From: Candidatus Sifarchaeum subterraneum
GTDB lineage: Archaea > Asgardarchaeota > Sifarchaeia > Sifarchaeales > Sifarchaeaceae
Length of the DNA: 6,175 nt
NCBI GenBank assembly: GCA_016292335.1
Contig: JAECRX010000218.1
Location: 1-6,175, forward strand
Reading direction: 5' to 3'
A program made the translations under genes and the position numbers. Below the pieces are notes generated by a model. The model searched no databases. It had not been told where the DNA came from and saw only the letters and a list, made by a program, of their open reading frames with translations. How positions within the stretch are numbered: position 1 is the stretch's first letter; every line of letters starts with the position of its first letter. Below, piece after piece: positions 1-5,277 of the stretch.

Positions 1-1347
1 AATGTGATTACCCTTATGCAACTCGCAAGACTATTAGACATAAATGGACCAACAAAAGGAATTCTAACGGTATCTTCGAGTAAAAATACTCCAGAAAGTG
101 TGCTATTTCTTCAGTGTGTTGGTTCTCGCGATGAAAAACCATCAGGACACAAATATTGTTCTAAAGTATGTTGTGCTGCTGCAACCAAATACGCAAGCAT
201 GATAAAAGACATCTATCCGGAAACGGAAGTCACTATTTGTTTTATAGACATGAGAACTACCGGTTTTGAAGAAAACTATTATAGATACGTTCAGAATAAA
301 GGAGTATATTTCCTAAGAGGGAGAGCATCAGAAGTTTATCAAGAAAATAATGGACAACTCATCGTGACAGTGGAAAGTACATTAACTAATGAGATCTTAG
401 AAATACCTACAGATTTGTTAGTTCTATCAGTAGCTATGGAACCATCAGAGGGAACTCAAGAAATCACTAAAATTTTAAGACTTCTTACTACGGAAGATGG
501 ATTTATTAAAGAGGATCATTTGAAACTCCGTCCGGTTGAAACTTCATCCAAAGGCATATTTGTCTGTGGCACAGCCAAAGGACCAATGAATATTTCTAAT
601 TCAGTCGAACAAGCAATTGCCACCTCGGGTAAAATAGATGAATTGCTTCGAAAAGGAACAATAGATGTCGACCCTGAAATTGCCACTATCAATTCCGATA
701 AGTGCAATGGCTGCGGTAAGTGTATTGAAATCTGTCCTTATGATGCTTTAGAACCTATAAACGGTAAAGTAATGATAAGAGCAATGATGTGCAAGGGATG
801 TGGTGCATGCGTTCCTGAATGCGAAAGAGAAGCTCTAGATCTCTATCATTTTACTGAAGACCAACTTTTGGAAAAAATTGACGGAATTCTTTCAGATAAA
901 GATACTGATGCACCAAAAATCTTGGCTTTTCTTGAAAAGAGCATTGCCTACGTCACTGCTGATACTATTGGTGCAAATAGATCTCAGTATCCTACAAACA
1001 TAAGAATCATTCGAAATCCGTCCACAGCATACCTAAAACTCAAACATATACTATACGCTTTCGCAAAAGGTGCTGATGGAGTCATTCTAGGAGAAGGACC
1101 AGAAGAGGGGCCAATTGGCAAGGTTGGTTCACTTATTGAAGAAAGAGCAAAAAAATTCGAAACTAAATTAGAAGATATGGGAATCAACCCATTCAGATTA
1201 TGGGTTACAAGAATTTATCTTCCTCAAAGTGATAAATTGGTAAGTCTATTTAAGACATTTACAGAAATAATAGAAATGGAGGGTAGAATGGAAGAAGAAA
1301 AAAGAGCATATCTGAAAAATAAATTGAATCTGAAATTTGAAAGATAA
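1..1347 (+). CDS. hdrA: HdrA-like heterodisulfide reductase subunit A with C-terminal MvhD-like domain, 5' truncated
   Basis: The reading frame is open to the left edge, so the GTG at position 4 is not the start; the N-terminal FAD-binding part lies outside the window. HdrA is the flavin and iron-sulfur subunit of cytosolic electron-bifurcating heterodisulfide reductase complexes. Numbering from that GTG: a FLQCVGSRDE segment (35-44) and YCSKVCC (51-57) are the usual HdrA cysteine region; a GIFVCGTAKGP stretch (184-194) matches the end of the flavoprotein fold. Two [4Fe-4S] motifs follow, C234/C237/C240/C244 and C263/C266/C269/C273; the second lacks the usual proline after its last cysteine (Glu instead). 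The HFT-x2-QLL segment (282-289) is typical of the HdrA end. Residues 303-427 align by eye with MvhD/FrhD (PKILAF, QYPTNIRIIR, GADGVILGEG), but every position where the [2Fe-2S] cysteines belong is changed. Other hdr or mvh genes would have to lie upstream. The HdrA assignment is firm; the redox partner is unknown. Confidence 0.93.
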   Translation, partial: NVITLMQLARLLDINGPTKGILTVSSSKNTPESVLFLQCVGSRDEKPSGHKYCSKVCCAAATKYASMIKDIYPETEVTICFIDMRTTGFEENYYRYVQNKGVYFLRGRASEVYQENNGQLIVTVESTLTNEILEIPTDLLVLSVAMEPSEGTQEITKILRLLTTEDGFIKEDHLKLRPVETSSKGIFVCGTAKGPMNISNSVEQAIATSGKIDELLRKGTIDVDPEIATINSDKCNGCGKCIEICPYDALEPINGKVMIRAMMCKGCGACVPECEREALDLYHFTEDQLLEKIDGILSDKDTDAPKILAFLEKSIAYVTADTIGANRSQYPTNIRIIRNPSTAYLKLKHILYAFAKGADGVILGEGPEEGPIGKVGSLIEERAKKFETKLEDMGINPFRLWVTRIYLPQSDKLVSLFKTFTEIIEMEGRMEEEKRAYLKNKLNLKFER

Positions 1348-1352
1348 TCAAA

Positions 1353-1371
1353 GTATTTTTTCTTGTTTTTG
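1353..1371 (+). terminator. T-rich transcription end after hdrA
   Basis: T6 (1356-1361) and T5 (1366-1370) begin nine bases after the hdrA stop codon and have no strong stem before them. Archaeal RNA polymerase commonly stops at such T tracts without a hairpin. This is inferred from position and base content only. Confidence 0.45.
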
Positions 1372-1444
1372 GAAATTTCATCTTAATCACCACAAGGAGC
1401 TTATACAAGGTGACAATGAAACAGAAATGCGTCAAAAAGACCAT

Positions 1445-1520
1445 AGAGGGGCTGTAGAAAGAATTCATCTGCACAAATGATGTGATCCGCCATGCTACCT
1501 GGGAATCACTCCCTCCCTCT
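1445..1520. other. Possible structured RNA or folded leader element
   Basis: The spacer between hdrA and the exchanger contains nested complementarity over 76 bases. AGAGGGG (1445-1451) pairs with TCCCTCT (1514-1520) as seven pairs including one G-T. GTAG (1454-1457) pairs with CTAC (1495-1498). A small hairpin GGGA-ATCAC-TCCC sits at 1501-1513. The outer stem plus the adjoining hairpin looks superficially tRNA-like, but there is no TTCRA loop and no anticodon arm. Short stems like these can arise by chance, so this is a candidate only. Confidence 0.2.
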
Positions 1521-1530
1521 TTTCAATTAG

Positions 1531-1550
1531 TTTGCAAGATATAATGTATT
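1531..1550 (+). promoter_or_regulatory. TATA-like promoter of the exchanger gene
   Basis: The stretch GCAAGATATAATG (1534-1546) has a purine-rich BRE-like part followed by an archaeal TATA-like box. It lies about 45-55 bases before the ATG at 1592, which would give a start of transcription near 1567-1572 and a short leader carrying AGGTG. Inferred from composition and spacing. Confidence 0.35.
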
Positions 1551-1591
1551 TTATTATGAAAGGTAGAATTTTAATCGAATAGGTGCATTTA

Positions 1592-1924
1592 ATGAGTTTA
1601 ACAGGCTATGTTCTTCTATTTATTGGGGCATGTTTTTTAATTTATTTCGGGGCAGATGTTTTCATAGATGGTCTGAAGGATCTTTGTGAAAAACACAATT
1701 TCTCACCCTTTATCGTGGGATTGTTAATTTTGGGTGTGGATCCTGAGGAATCAGTCGCATCAATTTTTGCATCCATCGAAAATCTTCCACACGTGGCAAT
1801 TGGGAATGTGATTGGTAACACCATTATCGCACTCGCGATAGTTTTCGGCCTTCCTGCGTTATTTTTTTCTCTCACTTTCGAAAGCGTCCCGAGATTTTAT
1901 CCTCTCTTGCTGTGTATCAGATGA
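1592..1924 (+). pseudogene. CaCA-family cation exchanger, first half (alpha-1 repeat), interrupted by a frameshift
   Basis: This is the N-terminal part of a membrane Ca2+/cation antiporter (CaCA family, PF01699 type). I chose ATG 1592 because AGGTG (1581-1585) lies six bases upstream; GTG 1583 would add three residues and overlap that site. From ATG 1592 the product is 110 residues: a membrane segment at 5-22, then the alpha-1 repeat over two segments (about 38-92) with LGVDPEES (47-54) and GNVIGN (71-76). The first replaces the common GTSLPE and keeps the key glutamate. A fourth segment starts near residue 99 but is cut short by TGA 1922-1924. The missing rest of the protein is encoded directly downstream in another frame. 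Alone, this half lacks the alpha-2 repeat needed to complete the ion site in this family. It could be a frameshifted gene, a sequence error, or one half of a genuine two-piece exchanger joined by the ATGA overlap. Confidence 0.75.
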
Positions 1925-2592
1925 TAAATGTAATTTTAGGGTGTTACTTGCCTAGGGGATTATTGATTTTTGGTGTAATCAACTTGGCGTTATTTGGGTG
2001 GTACCTTTTTCGTAATCTTCGGGCGTACAAGGTGCATCACATAACGGAAATAGTTATTCTTGACGATGAAGTTCTCGGAGAGGATCAAACTGGTGGCGAA
2101 AATGAAGTAAATCAAGAGAAAGAGGAACTAGAGGACGAGTCCGAGATTGGTATCATCATAAAAACTCTTTTGGGGTTCTTCTTTGTAGTCATTGGTGGAT
2201 TTTTCCTCATATTTGCTACTGAGAACATTATTCTCCTTACAGGTTTGACTGAATCGTTGTTCGGGTTTTTAATCATTGCGTTCGCGACAAATGCGGAAGA
2301 GTTATTTTTGATAGTCACAGCTATTCAAAAACGCAAACAAGAACTTGGTATTGGGGCTGAAATCGGGAAAGTCGTTTGGAATTTGGGTGTGACTTTTGGA
2401 ATTAGTGGAATCATTCTTCAAGATTTAACCCCCACGCCAGTTTATCCAATTAACTTGACGATCCTAATGGTAATTATTTTAATGTTTGCGGTTATCTCGA
2501 TTAAAGATAGGCTGTCAAGAGGAACTGGAATATTATTTCTCTTGATCCTCCTTGGTTTTATCTTAATAAATAGTGCGTTTGGAATCCCGTGA
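1921..2592 (+). pseudogene. CaCA-family cation exchanger, second half (alpha-2 repeat), continuing in a different frame
   Basis: This encodes the rest of the same exchanger. ATG 1921 overlaps the stop of the first half as ATGA, and I see no Shine-Dalgarno site right before it; GTG 1912 is a further in-frame start, and the frame stays open back to 1819. From ATG 1921 it is 223 residues: a membrane segment at 12-30, an acidic soluble loop (about 46-75, many Asp/Glu), then segments near 78-105, 112-135, 150-170, 178-193 and 203-219. The alpha-2 repeat has FATNAEE (121-127) and GIGAEIGK (143-150). The loop between two sets of membrane helices is the usual exchanger layout. The two pieces sum to about 333 residues, normal for a full-length prokaryotic CaCA protein, and the break falls inside transmembrane helix 4. 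That favours one gene broken by a shift over two designed subunits. The family is clear; the ion specificity is not. Confidence 0.75.
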
Positions 2593-2625
2593 ATTGATAT
2601 CATCATATATACATTCGACCGCATC

Positions 2626-2636
2626 CTCTTTTTATC
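2626..2636 (+). terminator. T-rich end after the exchanger
   Basis: A CT-rich stretch with T5 (2629-2633) lies about 35 bases after the exchanger stop and is followed by the palindrome TTATCGATAA (2632-2641) and a small hairpin ATAAC-CCT-GTTAT (2638-2650). Either could mark the transcript end. Weak evidence. Confidence 0.25.
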
Positions 2637-2682
2637 GATAACCCTGTTATGGCCGAAGTATGAAAAATCCTCGAAAAGATGG

Positions 2683-2718
2683 AAATTGTTTTTAAAAAAA
2701 TAAATGAATACATTATAC
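2683..2718 (+). promoter_or_regulatory. Probable uvrB promoter region (TATA-like)
   Basis: An A/T block, TTTTTAAAAAAATAAA (2689-2704), preceded by GGAAATTG, fits an archaeal BRE/TATA pair and would place the transcript start near 2720-2725. A second TATA-like site, CATTATAC (2711-2718), would leave a leader of only about ten bases. I cannot tell which one is used. Confidence 0.3.
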
Positions 2719-2749
2719 AAGGCTTTTCTTTCTATAGACTAAGGAAGAG

Positions 2750-4714
2750 ATGTTTACTGTGGCTGATTTTGAACTAGTTTCAGACTACCATCCGAAAGGA
2801 GACCAACCAAAAGCAATAAAATTATTGAGTCAAGGGATTAAAAACAATTTAAAACACCAAACTTTACTGGGTGTTACAGGATCTGGAAAAACGTTTACTA
2901 TGGCTAATGTAATCCAAGAAGTGCAGAAACCAACTCTAGTTATCGTCCACAATAAAACCTTAGCAGCACAATTGTATTTCGAATACAAAAGTCTTTTTCC
3001 AAATAATGCCGTAGAATACTTCGTAAGCTATTATGATTATTATCAACCCGAGGCTTATATGCCTCGAACCGATACATATATCGCAAAAGAAGTTTCTATA
3101 AACGAGGAAATCGAAAAATTAAGACTACAGGCAACCAGTTCGCTTTTCAGCCGTGAAGATGTCATAGTAGTGGCTAGTGTTTCTTGCATTTATGGTCTAG
3201 GTTCTCCAGAAGATTATGCGGACTTGTCTGTCACTTTACGCAAACAAGAAATTCAAGATAGAGAAGAGATCTTGAGAAAGTTGGTGAATATTCAGTATGA
3301 ACGAAATGACCTGGATTTTGGTAGAGGAAATTTCAGAGTGAGAGGGGATACAATTGAAATATTTCCCGTTTACGGGGAGAGTGTAATTCGAATTGAATTA
3401 TTTGGTGATGAAATAGAGTCAATTACTGAAATTCATCCGCTAACAGGCGCTATTCAAGGAGAATTAGATAAAATTATTATTTTTCCTGCTAGACATTTTG
3501 TATCACCTAAAGAAAAGATACAAAGAGCTATTGAATCTATAGAGGTTGAATTAGAGGAGAGATTGGAATATTTAATATCTCAAAATAAATTATTGGAAGC
3601 TCAGCGTTTAGAACAAAGGACTAGATTCGACTTAGAGATGTTAAGAGAAGTGGGTTATTGCACTGGTATCGAAAATTATTCACGCCATTTTTATGGTCGT
3701 AAACCAGGAGAGCCCCCTTATAATTTATTAGATTATTTTCCCAAGGATTTTCTGATGATAATTGAAGAAGGTCATGTCACTATACCTCAACTTAAAGGAA
3801 TGTATGCGGGAGATAAATCTCGTAAGGATAGTTTAGTAAAGCATGGTTTTAGATTGCCATCTGCCTATGATAATCGACCTCTTACTTTTGAAGAATTTGA
3901 AAAACACATTAATCAAGTGGTTTATGTATCCGCCACCCCTGGTCCCTACGAACTCAAAAATAGCCCACAAGTTGTGGAACAAATCAATCGTCCTACTGGA
4001 CTGGTGGACCCTGAAGTAATAGTTAAGCCAGTAGATAGGCAAATAGATGACTTAATTGGAGAAATTAGAAAAAGAGTAGAAGCAAATGAAAGGGTTTTAG
4101 TAACCACACTTACGAAGAGAATGGCAGAAGATTTGTCAGTTTATTTAGCTGAAGTAGGATTGAAGGTCAGATATCTTCATTCAGAAATTGACACAATAGA
4201 GAGAACTTGGATCTTAAGGGATCTGAGAATGGGAGAGTTCGATACATTAGTCGGAATAAATCTGCTGCGGGAAGGGTTAGATCTACCAGAAGTATCGTTA
4301 GTAGCTATTTTAGATGCCGACAAAGAAGGGTTCCTTAGAAATGAAACATCCTTAATCCAAACGATAGGCCGTGTTTCGAGAAACGTGAGAGGACAAGTAA
4401 TAATGTATGCCGATAAAATTACCGATTCAATGTGTAGAGCTATTGACGAAACGAATCGACGTCGCCAAACACAGTTGGAATTTAATAGAATTCATAATAT
4501 AACTCCTCAAACAATCAAAAAATCGGTTCAAGAGATGCTTCTCGTTTCAGAAAAACCCTCTATTTCCAATTTGAAAGATGAAATCCCAAAAGATGAAATT
4601 CCATTATTAATCGTCAGATTGGAAGAAGAAATGAAGCAAGCAGCAGAGAATCTTGAGTTTGAGAGAGCCGCAGAACTTAGAGATAAGATTTTCGAATTAA
4701 TGACACTAGAATAA
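2750..4714 (+). CDS. uvrB: UvrB, excinuclease ABC subunit B
   Basis: UvrB is the DNA damage-checking helicase-like subunit of nucleotide excision repair; it is loaded by UvrA and recruits UvrC for incision. The 654-residue product is close to the usual length (about 660-675). Walker A GVTGSGKT is at 41-48, the Tyr-rich beta-hairpin YYDYYQPEAYMP at 94-105, and the FYGRKPGEPPYNLLDYFP region at 314-331. Motif II reads EEGH at 339-342 where DESH is normal. SATPGPYEL follows at 394-402, then the second helicase lobe with LVTTLTKRMAEDL, RYLHSEID, GINLLREGLDLPE and motif VI QTIGRVSRN (537-545), keeping both arginines. A C-terminal UVR domain (about 621-650, LEFERAAELRD) is the UvrC contact. AAGGAAG (2741-2747) lies only two bases before ATG 2750; GTG 2759 is better spaced and equally possible, shortening the protein by three residues. 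No uvrA or uvrC is in the window. Bacterial-type uvrB in archaea is generally regarded as acquired by transfer. Confidence 0.97.
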   Translation: MFTVADFELVSDYHPKGDQPKAIKLLSQGIKNNLKHQTLLGVTGSGKTFTMANVIQEVQKPTLVIVHNKTLAAQLYFEYKSLFPNNAVEYFVSYYDYYQPEAYMPRTDTYIAKEVSINEEIEKLRLQATSSLFSREDVIVVASVSCIYGLGSPEDYADLSVTLRKQEIQDREEILRKLVNIQYERNDLDFGRGNFRVRGDTIEIFPVYGESVIRIELFGDEIESITEIHPLTGAIQGELDKIIIFPARHFVSPKEKIQRAIESIEVELEERLEYLISQNKLLEAQRLEQRTRFDLEMLREVGYCTGIENYSRHFYGRKPGEPPYNLLDYFPKDFLMIIEEGHVTIPQLKGMYAGDKSRKDSLVKHGFRLPSAYDNRPLTFEEFEKHINQVVYVSATPGPYELKNSPQVVEQINRPTGLVDPEVIVKPVDRQIDDLIGEIRKRVEANERVLVTTLTKRMAEDLSVYLAEVGLKVRYLHSEIDTIERTWILRDLRMGEFDTLVGINLLREGLDLPEVSLVAILDADKEGFLRNETSLIQTIGRVSRNVRGQVIMYADKITDSMCRAIDETNRRRQTQLEFNRIHNITPQTIKKSVQEMLLVSEKPSISNLKDEIPKDEIPLLIVRLEEEMKQAAENLEFERAAELRDKIFELMTLE

Positions 4715-4731
4715 AAGAAGAAAAATTAAAA

Positions 4732-4839
4732 ATTCATCTCCAAGAAAGCCGCGGGCTTTAGCCATGTAGATGAATGGGGGATTACCTATTACACAAAGAG
4801 GGAGCAATATCCCTCGACTTTAGTTGCGGAGAGTGTCAA
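4732..4839 (+). mobile_element. IS200/IS605-type right-end or omegaRNA-like remnant without tnpB
   Basis: Two folded blocks follow uvrB. Block one (4732-4775) has an outer stem ATTCATCT (4732-4739) with AGATGAAT (4768-4775), and inside it AAAGCC-GCG-GGCTTT (4745-4759) followed by AGCCATG. Block two (4798-4839) has GAGGGA-GCAATA-TCCCTC (4798-4815), whose loop GCAA (4804-4807) can pair with TTGC (4824-4827) as a pseudoknot, then a GACTTTAGTTGCG stretch and GAGTGTCAA at 4831-4839. CTTTAG between complementary arms and an end in TCAA are hallmarks I associate with right ends of IS200/IS605 and IS1341-type elements, whose transcripts form the TnpB omegaRNA scaffold. No transposase or tnpB is present, since uvrB lies directly upstream, so this would be a solo end or a small non-autonomous copy. 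It may simply act as a folded 3' end for uvrB. The exact boundaries are uncertain. Confidence 0.45.
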
Positions 4840-5009
4840 GCTGTTAAACCAATAAATTTACATTTTTCTCTTTTAAAAAGAGCTTTTGCATTATCTTCTG
4901 GTAATGAGATGATTTCTCCTTTCTTTCCCAGCCAATAGTATTTTAGATCGGGATAACCTACAACATAACAATTAAAATCTTCGAGAAGGGATACATACAG
5001 AATATACAT
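4836..5009 (-). CDS. Small hypothetical protein, 57 residues
   Basis: I do not recognise this protein. The start is ATG at 5009-5007, because GAGGAAAG (5020-5013 on this strand) sits three bases upstream; a longer reading from 5048 adds 13 residues without such a site. The product starts MYILYVSLLEDFNCYVV, has an aromatic KYYWLGKKGE centre and a basic, cysteine-containing tail ending KFIGLTA. It has no signal peptide, clear membrane segment or metal motif; the composition suggests a small soluble beta-rich protein. It lies convergent to uvrB and downstream of the ftsX-like gene on the same strand, but the 261-base gap suggests its own transcript. Its TGA stop (4838-4836) falls in the TCAA that ends the IS605-like block, so the original C-terminus may have been altered by insertion. 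The good ribosome site makes a real gene more likely than not. Confidence 0.55.
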   Translation of the reverse strand: MYILYVSLLEDFNCYVVGYPDLKYYWLGKKGEIISLPEDNAKALFKREKCKFIGLTA

Positions 5010-5012
5010 GGT

Positions 5013-5020
5013 CTTTCCTC
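5013..5020 (-). promoter_or_regulatory. Shine-Dalgarno site deciding the start of the small gene
   Basis: GAGGAAAG on the minus strand lies three bases before ATG 5009, and it selects this ATG over the longer in-frame start at 5048. Confidence 0.5.
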
Positions 5021-5156
5021 TATTTCTGTTGATGATCAGAATAATCAAGGATTTGGGTTTATGTTTTTCACAGTATCAAAATTGTTTGTTCAAAGTCACT
5101 ATGAACACGATTTTTAAAAATAAAAAGGAACAGACACCCCATTTTGAAAGTATAAC

Positions 5157-5204
5157 AAAAATTAGCGTAAAAAATATGAGGAATGTAAATCAGTTCGTGA
5201 TTTA
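5157..5204 (-). terminator. Hairpin and T tracts downstream of the ftsX-like gene
   Basis: TAAATCA (5186-5192) and TGATTTA (5198-5204) form a perfect seven-pair stem with a five-base loop. Read on the minus strand, it is followed within about 12 bases by T6 (5174-5169) and then T5 (5161-5157). This suits a transcript end for the ftsX-like gene, whose stop lies about 65 bases earlier. The rest of the 5010-5270 spacer shows only A/T-rich sequence that could hold a promoter for the small gene. Confidence 0.4.
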
Positions 5205-5236
5205 ATTTCTTGGAAAGATCTGATTCACATTCTCCA

Positions 5237-5277
5237 ACTGTGATAAATCATTTTGGCTGAAATATAAGTATCACAGT
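5237..5277. repeat. Nine-base perfect inverted repeat spanning the ftsX-like stop codon
   Basis: ACTGTGATA (5237-5245) is the exact reverse complement of TATCACAGT (5269-5277), with 23 bases between. The right arm covers the TGA stop and the last leucine codon of the ftsX-like gene. It could fold in the transcript as a 3' stabilising hairpin or be a protein binding site. No T tract follows directly, so it is not a typical terminator. Confidence 0.4.

Noticed and set aside
1259..1474. Minus-strand frame overlapping the end of hdrA
   Set aside because: Most of it is antisense to the conserved hdrA end and reads across the T tract; it has no ribosome site and a low-complexity hydrophobic product.
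1470..1490. C/D box guide RNA from an ATGATGT box
   Set aside because: The C box is imperfect and no properly placed CTGA D box was found.
1401..1493. Thirty-codon minus-strand reading frame and a 13-codon plus-strand frame (1416-1457) in the hdrA-exchanger spacer
   Set aside because: Both are very short, ribosome sites are poorly placed or weak, and neither product resembles a known family; chance frames are more likely.
1445..1520. tRNA gene suggested by a seven-pair closing stem over 76 bases
   Set aside because: There is no T-loop TTCRA motif, the arm next to the closing stem has the wrong stem and loop size, and no D or anticodon arm can be drawn.
5008..5205. Plus-strand 65-codon frame in the spacer opposite the small gene
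   Set aside because: There is no ribosome site and no protein-like pattern; it overlaps the minus-strand leader and terminator region.
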